From: Hexactinellida sp. DTS-2022
Taxonomy: Eukaryota; Porifera; Hexactinellida
NCBI GenBank assembly: GCA_028753945.1
Contig: JAPNXP010000012.1
Location: forward strand, 62,001 to 126,000
Direction: 5' to 3'
DNA length: 64,000 nt
Shown: in pieces, positions 48,463 to 58,914 of the stretch
Layout of the letters: each line of letters opens with the position of its first letter
Numbering within the stretch: position 1 is the first letter of the stretch
Translations under genes and position numbers: made by a program
The notes under the pieces: model-generated
Told to the model about the DNA's origin: nothing
What the model saw: the letters and a program-made list of their open reading frames with translations, nothing else
Database searches by the model: none

Positions 48463-51120
48463 ATGTCCGATTTCAACCTAGAAATCAGTACAGCGAACGA
48501 ATCTCGTAATCCCTCTTCCCTCAAACAGAACGCGTCTTCAAATGCAATCAACCACCTGCCTCTATTCCTTGCTCCGGGTAATCCCCCTCAGCAGCCGCGA
48601 GACGCATCTAGGCTATTAGAAGCAATCGAGTCCTACGAAGATCCCGGTGTGCCCAACGGGGTTGAGGTCAACGGCCCCGTTCGGACCGAGGATATTGTTG
48701 ACGACACGGACCCAACAGTCAACTTGCACGAGTTCTTTCTTGAGCAACTGCGAGAGAGCAAGGACCGCATGTACCTGTTGCAACTCGAGGACCAGTTCAT
48801 CTCTCTTATCCAGGACAGTCCCCACACCCTGCACTACCAACATGTCACTTCGTACCACCGGATGCTCATCCACAGGATGGCTACCTACTTCGGGCTGCAC
48901 CACACGCTGGATGACGAGGGTTCGGGCGTGAATGTGACCAAAATCGCGAAATCTCGTATGCCGGAGACGCGTTTTTGCGATCTGATCCCTGCTCCTCAAG
49001 AGGGGGATGGGAGCGACAAGGAACCGGTCGTTATTCTGAGGAGGAAGTACCACACGGACCCGCCGATCCGCCCCACCCCTCAGATAATCCGGGCCCCCTC
49101 CCCTCCCTCCAGCGACTCGGAGACCAAGTCCATCAAGCAGCGGGAGGAGACCTACGCGATGGTGCGAGCTCGCATATTCGAGGGAGAGGACGGGGAGCTG
49201 CTGTCTCTCAAGCCCGAGGATAATCTGGCTCCTGTCGAGAACTCTACCATTCTGCCCAATTCCACTGACGCACATGTGTCCCAGGAGCCTCCGTCAGCTG
49301 ATCCCACCCCCGCTCCTGCCGCCATCCCTGTCCCTGTCCCTATCCCCATTCCTGTCCCTGTCGTCACACCTCTCTCTAGACCCAACAAGGAGGAAACCGA
49401 TATTATCCTTAGTTCTAGCAACAATAAGCCTCACAATGGTAACACTGCTAGCAATAGCAATCGCCGTAGATACGACAACAACAACAATAACAGACACAGT
49501 CGTGGGAAAACCTCATTCCCGAATCAACCCTCTCACCAAACACATTTTCCTTCCCAGTTGTTTGTCCCTTCTAACCTACCCTACCTACAACTCGGCTCCT
49601 TCTATCCCCCACAGAATGAGGGCAACATTCAAATGTACCCTGTCCATCGTCACCCTCCCCCCACCACTCACAGCAGCCTCCCTCTCCACCCCAGTCTCCC
49701 CATTCTCCCCACGCAGACTTCAATCCCCATTAGTAGCCAGCACTTCCTGCCTCAGTCTCAGCGTCCGGAAACCGCTACTTTCATCCCTGGTCCACACATG
49801 ACCAACGCACCACAACCCACACTGCAATTGCCCATCAACCCAACAGCTGCTGTCAACCCCCCCTTACAGTACCCTGCTAGCTTCCCAATGGTAGGCTTGC
49901 AGCCTGCGAGCTCCTCTCTACTCCAGAGAACTTCTAACCCCGCTTTTCAAGCAATGCAGCCCTCCTCTGACGTCATCGGCTACCAGGTCGCTCCTTGCGA
50001 ACCCCCCAAAGAGGACGCCTACCTGTACATGCCGGGCTATGCCAGCCAGATGGCACCAGCCTACCCCGGGGTGCAGTGGGAGCAGTCAGGGCCTGGAGTC
50101 CTCAAGCTGAAGCCCCAGCCTCCCTCCCACTCCCTGCAGCAGCTGACTGGCAGCCTAGAGATGATGGGGCTGCATGGAGAGGAGCATATGTACCTGCACT
50201 CCTCCGCTAAGCACGTCTCTCCCGCGGGAGACGTGTACCCCGGGTACTCCCCCTACCCCGCTCCCAGCAGCGCGCAGGGACAGGGGGTGTACATGCAGAA
50301 CAATATAGCATTTCTCCCGTATCAGCAACAGTATCAGAATCAAGACTCGAGGCTTGTCCTCCCCCACCCCACCCCCGCGACGGCTAGCATGTCCCTACCC
50401 GATTCAGGCTACCCCCTGCTCACCCCCCCGCTCCCGGTCCGGAGCGTCATTGCCAATATGAGCCCCACTGCCTCTATGGCCAACGGCCAGCAATTCCTCC
50501 CCCACGCCCACGGGCAGATGCTGCAGCATTCCCTGATGCAAAACCATCTAGCTGTCGCCAATCAGAGCATACAGGAATTCCAAGCGAATAATCATAATTT
50601 TAAGAATCTCAAACACTCTAAATCGGCAGAGCTCTTATTCAACCAAGAAATCAGTCGATCCAAATCGAACCGCCACCCAAGCTCTCGTAACTCGGGTGAG
50701 AAATCGCGTCACAGGGTTCACCCGCAGGGCAATCAACCGATGCCGCACAAGCAAAGCGGCAGTATTTACATCCCTCCCCGATCCGGCGCCGACGCGCATC
50801 CGCAGCCCGGAGATAAAGATGGCTTGCTGCCTACCCCCGCCAGCATGCGAATCCTCGAAATATTCGAATTGAAAGTTTCTTTTGAAGAAGCAGAGAGGTG
50901 TGTCCGTGAGATTGCCCACGTGCATGTGGACTTCCACTCAATCAGATCTCCAAGCACCAGCCAGGAAGTACTGCTGGCCATTTTTGAATCGGAACAGTTG
51001 ACAGATATTCTCAACAAAATAAATTCGAACCCAGCAACCAAGTTCAAAACTAGATTTCCCGACCAGAACTTAGTGAAATATCTCTCTTCAACAATTCTGC
51101 AACCTACAGCTTCTAACTAG
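48463..51120 (+). CDS. R3H-SUZ domain RNA-binding protein (R3HDM1/2, ARPP21, Encore family)
   Basis: A single exon of 885 residues. The R3H domain is at about 103-172; the R-x3-H signature is R133 to H137 in SYHRMLIHRMATYFGLHH. A SUZ motif follows (about 184-248), with VVILRRKYHTDP and the ending REETYAMVRARIFEG. This pair binds single-stranded RNA in the R3HDM/ARPP21/Encore family, which acts in mRNA control. The remainder is long and disordered, rich in Pro, His, Gln and Asn, with a PVPVPIPIPVPV run. Near the C-terminus (about 795-880) lies a compact, conserved-looking helical block starting MRILEIFELKVSFEEAE that I cannot assign. Confidence 0.85.
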   Translation: MSDFNLEISTANESRNPSSLKQNASSNAINHLPLFLAPGNPPQQPRDASRLLEAIESYEDPGVPNGVEVNGPVRTEDIVDDTDPTVNLHEFFLEQLRESKDRMYLLQLEDQFISLIQDSPHTLHYQHVTSYHRMLIHRMATYFGLHHTLDDEGSGVNVTKIAKSRMPETRFCDLIPAPQEGDGSDKEPVVILRRKYHTDPPIRPTPQIIRAPSPPSSDSETKSIKQREETYAMVRARIFEGEDGELLSLKPEDNLAPVENSTILPNSTDAHVSQEPPSADPTPAPAAIPVPVPIPIPVPVVTPLSRPNKEETDIILSSSNNKPHNGNTASNSNRRRYDNNNNNRHSRGKTSFPNQPSHQTHFPSQLFVPSNLPYLQLGSFYPPQNEGNIQMYPVHRHPPPTTHSSLPLHPSLPILPTQTSIPISSQHFLPQSQRPETATFIPGPHMTNAPQPTLQLPINPTAAVNPPLQYPASFPMVGLQPASSSLLQRTSNPAFQAMQPSSDVIGYQVAPCEPPKEDAYLYMPGYASQMAPAYPGVQWEQSGPGVLKLKPQPPSHSLQQLTGSLEMMGLHGEEHMYLHSSAKHVSPAGDVYPGYSPYPAPSSAQGQGVYMQNNIAFLPYQQQYQNQDSRLVLPHPTPATASMSLPDSGYPLLTPPLPVRSVIANMSPTASMANGQQFLPHAHGQMLQHSLMQNHLAVANQSIQEFQANNHNFKNLKHSKSAELLFNQEISRSKSNRHPSSRNSGEKSRHRVHPQGNQPMPHKQSGSIYIPPRSGADAHPQPGDKDGLLPTPASMRILEIFELKVSFEEAERCVREIAHVHVDFHSIRSPSTSQEVLLAIFESEQLTDILNKINSNPATKFKTRFPDQNLVKYLSSTILQPTASN

Positions 51121-51788
51121 TAAATTTTTTTATTGTCCTGGATTATTTTGTTGTAATTTTCTGTAATTATGGTAAAATCATGTATAAATAATGGACGTTT
51201 AGAAAAAGCGTAGCATTACAGAGGTATTCTACACTGGCATGATTCATTAAAACTATTGCACAAGTTTAAATATGACACTAAGAGTAAAGATTTGCTCTCA
51301 AGGATTACGAGTTGAGGGGGTGTTTTAAGGTGGTCAAGAGAAAGCATTTATTTGCTGAGATACATATATTCAACCCTATAATTGCCTCCCTTATTTGCAG
51401 CACATAGACTCTAGAATATTCACTTATAATATGCATTCATACAGCGTTATGTTTTCTCTTTTTCAAAAGCATTATAGGATATATATTTACTTTGGATTTG
51501 TCCTTTTACCTTCCTGTTATTACGGCAATGCGTAAGGTCACACCATAAATACCAGATATTAAATCAACTTTTGGAATAAGGCAATTTGTTGATGCATGCA
51601 CATGAACAAACAATTCCATTTTACATAGCTATTTTGCAGGAAATGTGACAAACAAAGGACTGACATACTTTTCCCAAGGATACAATTTCATTGATAACTG
51701 GCTAAGAGTAGGCATAACAAGAAACTTGACATTAGTGCAGTTCCTAAGACAATTATAGTTATTTCTATTGCTAGGTTAACAGAGTAAA
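51121..51788. other. AT-rich intergenic region
   Basis: About 670 nt without a supported gene. No tRNA-like, hairpin or TATA signal stands out close to the SNX4 ATG. Confidence 0.4.
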
Positions 51789-53366
51789 ATGTCTGATGAA
51801 CTGACAGCAGACGACCTATTTGGTGAGCCAGAAGTGAAGGAGAAAGTCCCCTCTGCCCCTGAGCCCCCTGCTGAGCCCATAACAGACCAACTGGTACCCT
51901 CCAGCCCTCCCCAGGACCCTGACATCACCCCCGCACTCGACACAGAAGATAAACTAAGTCCCGAAGTTACAAGTGAGACGCATCCACACGAAGACATCAT
52001 TCCCGAGCAGTCTCCTGTCTCTCCTGTCCCCCCTGTCCCCCCTGTCTCTGCCGCTAACAACATGCCCAGCCCGCACGAGGACGGAGAGGTCAAGAGCAAG
52101 ATCCCTCCTCCGCGGAGAGAGATTGATCCCGCCGATGCTCCCCAGGAGCCTCAGGGCACAATCAACCTACTGGATATCAAGATAGCCGAGTTCGAAAAGC
52201 GAAAAGACTTTGTGGCTTTCAAGGTCACCTCCAGAGCTCACTTGAACCCAGGCATGACCATCCCTCCCGAGACGCAGACTGAGCCCGAAGGAAACGATAT
52301 TCTAATCACCATAATGCGACGGTACTCCGACTTCGAGCTGCTCCGGAATTACCTGATCGTGAAGTACCCCTCCTTCATCATCCCGCCCCTCCCGGACAAG
52401 GCGTCTACCAACTACATTATGAACAAAATGTTCTCTTCCGACAACTCAGAGTTTCTATCGCAGAGGCTGTCCTTCCTGGAGATATTCCTTACGCGCATTC
52501 ACAGGCTCAATAAACTCTCCAAAGACATTTGGTTCGAACGATTTCTTTTCGTTGAGAAGTGGAGAGATGAGGTGCAGCCGGATTTTGTGACTGCTACTAA
52601 TCTCTCGAAAGCTCACGGCTCTACATTTTTCGCGCGGGCCCCTTCCACTCCCCTCCCAGAGATGGCCGAGATATCCACCTTCGCTACCAAGTCGCAGGAG
52701 TTCCTAACCGCCCTGCTGAAGTCCTACGAGAAGCTCAAGTCCACCCGCCAGGCCACTTTCCAGAGCACCGGCGACTTCGGGGGAATCCTGCAGAACTGGG
52801 CCGACGTGGACTCTGCACAGAGCGAGATGTTCCAGTTCGCCTCAGGGATGATAGACACGTTTCAAGACGCGATGCTCAAGGTGGAAGAAGACGAGGAGTA
52901 CAAACTGGTGGGACCCTCCAAGGAGTACATAGCCTACTCGGAAGCTGTCAAGTCAGCCGTCAAGCGGCAGTACTCAATGGCCGTGGCGTTCGAGAAGTCA
53001 GTCGATACCTACAAGAGCAAGACGTTTGCGAAAGAGAAAGCCGACAAACAGCTGGACGAAGCCAGGACTGCTGGCAAGAACGTTCCCAAGGCGGAGGAGC
53101 GACAGAAGCTGTCCGTAACGCAGATGGAAGATGCGAAGACAGATATGGACGACAAGGAGAAGGCTGTTTTGGAGTTCACTGATGAATTTCTTATCAATTA
53201 TAAGAACTATCAAGCTCAGAGGAAGGTTGACTTCAAAGCCATTTTCCTGAACTTCAGTCGCTCTCAGTTCCTCCTGAACAACTCTATCCGCGAGTCCTGG
53301 GAGAAGATACACAAAAACTTCAAGAGCGAGGCTGGGGCTTCTGCCCATCGTACCAGCACTCCTTAA
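51789..53366 (+). CDS. SNX4: Sorting nexin 4-like PX-BAR protein
   Basis: A single exon of 525 residues. Residues 1-125 are acidic and Pro-rich (starting SDELTADDLFGEPE). The PX domain is at about 126-255, with the phosphoinositide-binding RRYSDFELL at 177 and the PPLPDK loop. A BAR-type helical region (about 275-510) follows. PX-BAR proteins of the SNX4/7/30 group bind PI3P and shape recycling tubules between endosomes and the plasma membrane or TGN. The FELLRNYLIVKYPSFIIPPL segment is closest to SNX4 in my judgement. The N-terminal extension is longer than in vertebrate SNX4. Confidence 0.8.
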   Translation: MSDELTADDLFGEPEVKEKVPSAPEPPAEPITDQLVPSSPPQDPDITPALDTEDKLSPEVTSETHPHEDIIPEQSPVSPVPPVPPVSAANNMPSPHEDGEVKSKIPPPRREIDPADAPQEPQGTINLLDIKIAEFEKRKDFVAFKVTSRAHLNPGMTIPPETQTEPEGNDILITIMRRYSDFELLRNYLIVKYPSFIIPPLPDKASTNYIMNKMFSSDNSEFLSQRLSFLEIFLTRIHRLNKLSKDIWFERFLFVEKWRDEVQPDFVTATNLSKAHGSTFFARAPSTPLPEMAEISTFATKSQEFLTALLKSYEKLKSTRQATFQSTGDFGGILQNWADVDSAQSEMFQFASGMIDTFQDAMLKVEEDEEYKLVGPSKEYIAYSEAVKSAVKRQYSMAVAFEKSVDTYKSKTFAKEKADKQLDEARTAGKNVPKAEERQKLSVTQMEDAKTDMDDKEKAVLEFTDEFLINYKNYQAQRKVDFKAIFLNFSRSQFLLNNSIRESWEKIHKNFKSEAGASAHRTSTP

Positions 53367-53796
53367 CTGTGCCAGTACCCTAATTCTTTAGGCTGCTCTG
53401 CGTATAAGTAGTATGTATAATTAGTTTATTTTTATGTACCACATCCTATGTCCACCCTCTTTAGCATAGATAGGTTTTGAAATGGATTTACTTGTTGTGC
53501 TGTTTGCTGAGCATCTACTCATAGAATCTCGAGTTAGGTTAGGTGTACAAATATTAGTTGAGATCGTTTATTGTATCCTATTTAATTATATTATTATATA
53601 TAAATACCTTTACTCGAATATTCGCTTCCGGGGAATAAATTATCATACAACACCACACAACTCATGATGAATAGATTAAAGCCATGTAATATCGAATTTG
53701 CTCAGATTGCAAATAGTAGTTCACAGCAAAAATAATGATCGCCTAGGGTAAATAAGGTACCTAATCTAATTTATTATACTGAGGCGAGTCAGGGCA
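53367..53796. other. Intergenic region
   Basis: About 430 nt. AATAAA at 53634-53639 is a plausible poly(A) signal for SNX4. An open frame at 53482-53667 overlaps this signal and is AT-rich and low in complexity, so I do not call it a gene. Confidence 0.4.
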
Positions 53797-55554
53797 ATGT
53801 CAGACCGACCAGAGGCCAAACGCGGTCGCTTCACCCCTAGCCCCGCCCCATCAGAGGGCGACATTATCAGTTACGAGTCCATGGTTGAGGTTGAGCAGTG
53901 GGCTGAGTCCCACTCGGCCCTGCGTCCCCTCTGCAGCGCCTGCAGCGCCGCGGTGTGTGTCTCCTGCGTGCAGAGGCTGCGGGAGATGGGGAGGAAGGAG
54001 GAGAGTGCGCCGCTCCTCAGTCTGAGTCCGCACATAGACATAGAACTTCTGCAGTCGATACCGAAGCAGAAACAGTGTCCACGTAGGAAACAGTTCGACA
54101 GCACTGCCCCCGTTCGACATTTCAGACTGCCATTGTTGAGCGACACCTCTGAGTGCCATCCTGAAACGAGTATCCATGCAGACGCTCTCTCCTACCTCAT
54201 CGATGACGACATCAGTGCAACCCGATCTCACATGAGTGTGGAAAACATACTCAGCAAACTGCGAGAGGGCCTGACGCCTCACACTGTGCTCTCTCGCTCC
54301 GAATGCGAATTGAGAGATATTACATTGGAGGAGCTCAATAATTTACCAAAATTCAGAAAGTTATCTATAATTGGGCAGCTGTTCCAGCAGGCTACTTCTA
54401 CTCTATGTGAACTGATTGCAAGGAGCCAAGTTGAGGCCTACAACTGCCCGTTCTCCCACAGCACAGAGCAGCTCGCGCTCTACTCGCAGCTGAACACAGT
54501 GGGAAGCTACGGGCTGATGACGCTACTCAACTGCTGTGACAACAATACAAAGTACCTATTCACCCCTAAGATGTTGAAACAGGTTCTGTCTATTGTTTCC
54601 AGCATTTCCCAGATTGTTCAGGTTGTACCTGAAGCAAGGGAGTTGATATTTCTAGAAGAAAACTCGGATAATGCAAACTCTCCAAATTATACTGACGACT
54701 CCAGCTTATTAGGCCAGACTTCCCCTATCCTGGTTGGGATTAAATATAGCGAGAAAGCCAAGTTCCCAACGGTACCCCTTTACAACAAGAGAGACAGTTT
54801 GCAGGACAAATCTGCTCTCTTTCAACATTGTCAGCTGATAGACCCAAATGTGTACCAAGGGATTGCTCAGAGCCTCATCAACCAGGTGACCATTGTCCTA
54901 CTCCACCCACAGATGAATCTGGAAATTGTCGTCGCTTGTCTTAACTTGTTCTCAAACCTCAATATGTATAACCCCGGTAACGGACCGGAATGTTTGAAGA
55001 ATATTCTCAGAGACGACCAGTTGTATGTCCTATTCGAACTTACACTTGAAAATCTCGATTGTAGCGTTCTCACCGCGCTGGTGAGGTTCTATTCCTCTGT
55101 CCCCCTAACCCCCTACTTCGTGCCGTTATTCCAAGACAACAAGCTCTTTGGGAGATGCATACATTTTATAGGAGACAAAAGACCAGATCGGGTCATGCTA
55201 GATTTGAAATTGAAACTTTTGTCATTCCTGACTAACCGCATTCACTTGCATCGCTTGCCCCTTAGTACAGTCCATCTAGTTTGCATTTCAGATATAACGC
55301 AAAGTATTTTGAGCTCTTTTTCTTTTTACGACAAATACAAAACAAGAAATAATTCCGAAGACCTCTGTTTGGTAATTAGGTTTGTCTATCTCTTCCTTTA
55401 CCAAGAGTACCCAGAAGAATTTAGCTCGAAAATAAAGATACAGCGAAACGACAGATTCCAGAAGACCGAGGAGGAAGTTTTCGCCAAGTCAAATGCGACA
55501 TTTGAACTTATCCAATTCGATAATATTCTGAAACATCATGGACTCTTACTTTGA
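53797..55554 (+). CDS. Unrecognised 585-residue helical-repeat protein with N-terminal Cys cluster
   Basis: A single exon of 585 residues that I do not recognise. The N-terminus is basic and Ser/Pro-rich (EAKRGRFTPSPAPSEG). A cysteine cluster C46-x2-C49-x4-C54-x2-C57 (LCSACSAAVCVSC) could bind zinc. From about residue 150 on it is alpha-helical, with Leu-rich 30- to 45-residue units reminiscent of ARM/HEAT repeats (for example VACLNLFSNLNMYNPGNGPE and LKLKLLSFLTNRIHLHRLPL). It has no signal peptide or membrane segment. Codon use is more A/T-rich toward the end. The length and intact frame leave little doubt it is a real gene. A rapidly evolving checkpoint or scaffold protein is possible, but this is speculation. 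Confidence 0.8.
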   Translation: MSDRPEAKRGRFTPSPAPSEGDIISYESMVEVEQWAESHSALRPLCSACSAAVCVSCVQRLREMGRKEESAPLLSLSPHIDIELLQSIPKQKQCPRRKQFDSTAPVRHFRLPLLSDTSECHPETSIHADALSYLIDDDISATRSHMSVENILSKLREGLTPHTVLSRSECELRDITLEELNNLPKFRKLSIIGQLFQQATSTLCELIARSQVEAYNCPFSHSTEQLALYSQLNTVGSYGLMTLLNCCDNNTKYLFTPKMLKQVLSIVSSISQIVQVVPEARELIFLEENSDNANSPNYTDDSSLLGQTSPILVGIKYSEKAKFPTVPLYNKRDSLQDKSALFQHCQLIDPNVYQGIAQSLINQVTIVLLHPQMNLEIVVACLNLFSNLNMYNPGNGPECLKNILRDDQLYVLFELTLENLDCSVLTALVRFYSSVPLTPYFVPLFQDNKLFGRCIHFIGDKRPDRVMLDLKLKLLSFLTNRIHLHRLPLSTVHLVCISDITQSILSSFSFYDKYKTRNNSEDLCLVIRFVYLFLYQEYPEEFSSKIKIQRNDRFQKTEEEVFAKSNATFELIQFDNILKHHGLLL

Positions 55555-56536
55555 TAGAAATCGATATTTACTTATTTAGCTGTCATCTAATGAATTTATT
55601 ATACGAGTTTTGGATTAGAACTAATTACAAAATATTTTGTCTTTTATTGTTTCATTTGATCAATCGATACTAATATACTTAGTGCCCTCAAACATTGTGG
55701 TGTCTTACACACTATATAGTCTCCTCTTCAAAGCACTATCGCCGCATGTACAAGTTTTTGTCTCGGTAAGAACTCTTTTTATCTGCAGATTGCATATGAC
55801 CTTTATGCAATTTAACTAGCAGCTTTTAAAGCCCAATAAATTCTCTTGTGGTAGCAAACGAGCCTTTGTCGAAGCAAATCAGATAGAAATTTATTATGTA
55901 CAAAAGTTCAACATTTACATTATCCATTTAATATGAAATAAGTCAAATAACTAATATTTAGACCCTGCTATTTCTAGACCAGGTTTTATTGACATATATA
56001 GTATTACCCATAGACATAGACGGGAGGGCTTTGGTCTGCAAACTTTATAGACGGTATACAAATTAACTTAGTTATGCAGGCTTGTAAAGAGCATCTATAT
56101 AAGGAATCTCATTAATTATTCATACTCGTATCTCCATGGGCGGTCAATTATATTAAATTGCTTATAACATTTTGTTTAGTGATTTATTTAAATCACAACA
56201 GCTGTGCCAATAATACGTAATATACACTAATTATGCATAGAGGATGTTGCAATTATGTTGAATAGTTGTGGTTCAGTGTATATCAACTTTAGTCGTTCAT
56301 TGATAACCTTCATTGATATATTCAAGCGCCCTCTACGCTTCCTATCTAATTCAATACATTTATGAAATATAGCTTGTTTGTATTTCTAATAGGTAATTGC
56401 ACTCACTTATGAACAGAATATAATTGGAATCTGGAGCCAAGCGCCCATAAGGACACCACAGCATTTTTAGCAATTATTATAAAACGCGCAACTTGTTCAT
56501 CCGATCCTTGTTACTTTCGATTAGGGATATTCGCTA
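55555..56536. other. AT-rich intergenic region upstream of TIA1
   Basis: About 980 nt without a supported gene. AATAAA at 55835-55840 may end the preceding transcript. A TATA-like box lies at 56478-56484. Confidence 0.45.
56478..56484 (+). promoter_or_regulatory. TATA-like box of the TIA1 gene
   Basis: TATAAAA, 53-59 nt before the ATG at 56537. Predicted from sequence and position only. Confidence 0.45.
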
Positions 56537-57748
56537 ATGTCTCAACAGGACCACACTATGATAAATTCAAGTCCGATCCATGATGTCGGGGATTCCCAGC
56601 ACTCAGTGCTGTATGTTGGGAACCTCCCCTTCTCCATTACCGAGAGCATGATCCTGGACCTGTTCCAGCGATACGGCGTCATTCGGAAGTGCAAACTTCT
56701 TCACGATGCGAACAGCCGTGGCGACCCATACTGCTTCATTGATTTCGTCGAGCGGCGCGACGCACAGAAAGCCATAATAGCGATGAACAACCGGGTCATG
56801 GAGGAGAAGACGATCCGAGTCAATTGGGCCACTAGTGCCACCGGGGGCAAGAAGGTGGACACCAGTCAGCACTTCCATATCTTCGTGGGGGATCTGTCCC
56901 AAGACCTGATGGAGGAAGACATTCGCATCGCGTTCAGGAAGTTCGGGAACATTTCGAACATAAAGGTGGTCTGTGACCCTGCGACCGGGAAATCGAGAGG
57001 ATTCGGTTTCATCTCCTACTTTGATAAAGATGACGCAGAGAACGCAATCAAGCACATGCACGGGCGCTCGCTAGGCGACAAGGTGATCCGTACTAACTGG
57101 GCGGTACGGAAGGGCCCGATCACAAAAGATTCCCTCAACGGGAGGTCCATCTCTCACGAGGAGGTGGCATGCCAAGCCTCCCCTAGCAACACCACCGTGT
57201 ACGTGGGGAATCTGAATTCGTTCATCGGCTCGGAAGACTCTCTCAAGTTGCACTTCTCTCCCTACGGAAAGATTCAGGAAGTGAGAACGTTCATTGACAA
57301 GGGCTACGCTTTCATTCGCTTCAACACCCACCAGGAGGCGACCAATGCTATCGTATCAATGAACGCATTTGACATGGCTGGCATTATTATCCGCTGCTCC
57401 TGGGGCAAGGAGACCTCTGCCATAAACTCTACCTTCGCCCCTACTACCCCTACCCACCCCACCTACATGAACACCCTCTCCTATCCGCAGTTCTACTTCT
57501 TCCCTCAGACGGCCCTGCCGCCTGCCAGCTTCATGTCCTCCAGTGCCACCACCGGGATGCCCGCGGCCCCCTCCTTCTACTTCCCCACGCCCTCGAACCC
57601 CACCAACCTTATTCCTATGGCACCACCATCACACCAACAGTATCCCTTACAGCTACCTCCGGCTCCCCACTTCGCGCCCCTGCAGCAGCTAGCCCACCCG
57701 TCCGCGCACCCGCCCATGTTCTCCCAGACCCCCCACCGGACCTTTTAG
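56537..57748 (+). CDS. TIA1: TIA1/TIAR-type RNA-binding protein
   Basis: A single exon of 403 residues with three RRMs in the TIA1 order. RRM1 (about 22-96) has LYVGNLPFSITESMILDLF; RRM2 (about 112-190) has HIFVGDLSQDLMEEDIRIAF and the RNP1 SRGFGFISY; RRM3 (about 220-292) has TVYVGNLNSFIGSEDSLKLH and the RNP1-like KGYAFIRF. The tail is Pro/Thr/Ser-rich rather than the Gln-rich prion-like tail of vertebrate TIA1. The family binds U-rich RNA, controlling 5' splice-site choice and stress-granule translation arrest. The absence of introns is unusual for this gene in animals. Confidence 0.93.
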   Translation: MSQQDHTMINSSPIHDVGDSQHSVLYVGNLPFSITESMILDLFQRYGVIRKCKLLHDANSRGDPYCFIDFVERRDAQKAIIAMNNRVMEEKTIRVNWATSATGGKKVDTSQHFHIFVGDLSQDLMEEDIRIAFRKFGNISNIKVVCDPATGKSRGFGFISYFDKDDAENAIKHMHGRSLGDKVIRTNWAVRKGPITKDSLNGRSISHEEVACQASPSNTTVYVGNLNSFIGSEDSLKLHFSPYGKIQEVRTFIDKGYAFIRFNTHQEATNAIVSMNAFDMAGIIIRCSWGKETSAINSTFAPTTPTHPTYMNTLSYPQFYFFPQTALPPASFMSSSATTGMPAAPSFYFPTPSNPTNLIPMAPPSHQQYPLQLPPAPHFAPLQQLAHPSAHPPMFSQTPHRTF

Positions 57749-58914
57749 CACCCTCTTAAAGGGCGCGGTCTTAGAGAGAGAGGGAGGGGAGAGACGGTCT
57801 AGTAGCATCACTTCTACATAAGCTGTGCTCTCTCAGTAATTTGGATTATCAGGCATTAAATATGACTTACTAGAACTATATATAGAGGCTAGTGCGGAGT
57901 TGTGACTACCATGTTGGGAGATGAATATTTTATAAGAGGTGCTGTATAATGCTAAGCAATGATAATTGGTAATTTTAATTCAGTCCTTATTTAATGGGGT
58001 AGTGACAAATGGTAGCATACGCGTGCTCATAATTAATAACCTAACAATAATGTACATTTCATCTTTGACTAATGCAGTCATCATTTCTCTAGCTATCTCC
58101 TTAATTGACAAAAAAACATTCCAGTAATCAACCTATTAGTTATAATCAGAAATATGACGGTATACCTGACAAAAGTTCTTCTCTAAGCAGTGGTTAGGAT
58201 TCTGTTTAATTCCTCAACCACTGGTTTAACTTATTATAATCTGTACACCAAATATTAAACCTTAATCCACTGCATTCCTTTCACTGAATGTAGTCTACTC
58301 TTGCGTCACAATTAATGCTTAACCTCGCTGTCATACTTCTGACATAAACATGTGTTGTCATCCAATGTGCCACCAGTTGCTTCATTCTTAATACTTTGCA
58401 CTGTGCTGTGTTAGTGAAGTCGGGTTATTATCACACTAGCATCATTATTTGTTGTGCTCTGTATTCTTAATTATCTGATGTGTAAACGATACTGACCTGA
58501 TTCCAAAATATCTATCTTCTTGGCTTCGTCAGATATTTGCGCATTGTGCAGTAGCCAGTAGGTGTATATTTGTGTACACACAAGTTGCCTTCATCATCCG
58601 ATGCAACTTAATTACCACTCTAACAGATCGTTGCCTCATAATTACCTGACCTAATCGTAGGATTCATGTGGTCACAAATTCTAATCAGACTCTGAACTCA
58701 TAGAGGAAACTATTAAACCCTACGTTACCTGGAAATTGTGCAGATAGTAAGAGCCCTGACTGATCAGGTTCGCATCATGAGTGACGTCTATTTATTTACC
58801 AATACAATATACAGTAGGTAGATTTGTAGTCAATCTAACAGTAGTCAAATCAATTGTAAGCCAATAGGATACTATATAACCTTTGTAATATGAATGATTT
58901 CAACATTTTAGTTT
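57749..58914. other. AT-rich intergenic region with a perfect-stem hairpin
   Basis: About 1.2 kb between TIA1 and Rif1 with no supported coding region or tRNA. The first 50 nt are purine-rich (GAGAGAGAGGGAGGGGAGAG). A hairpin with an eight-base perfect stem is at 58188-58223. Confidence 0.45.
58188..58223. repeat. Hairpin: CAGTGGTT / AACCACTG inverted repeat
   Basis: The arms CAGTGGTT (58188-58195) and AACCACTG (58216-58223) are perfectly complementary. Adjacent AGGATT and AATTCCT extend the pairing with small bulges. The whole element is 36 nt, too short for a usual microRNA precursor. Confidence 0.5.

Noticed and set aside
53482-53667. 61-residue frame after SNX4
   Set aside because: It contains a likely poly(A) signal within the frame and is low-complexity AT-rich sequence.
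55637-55819. 60-residue frame after the orphan gene
   Set aside because: It starts with TTG, lies in AT-rich DNA, and has no supporting signal.
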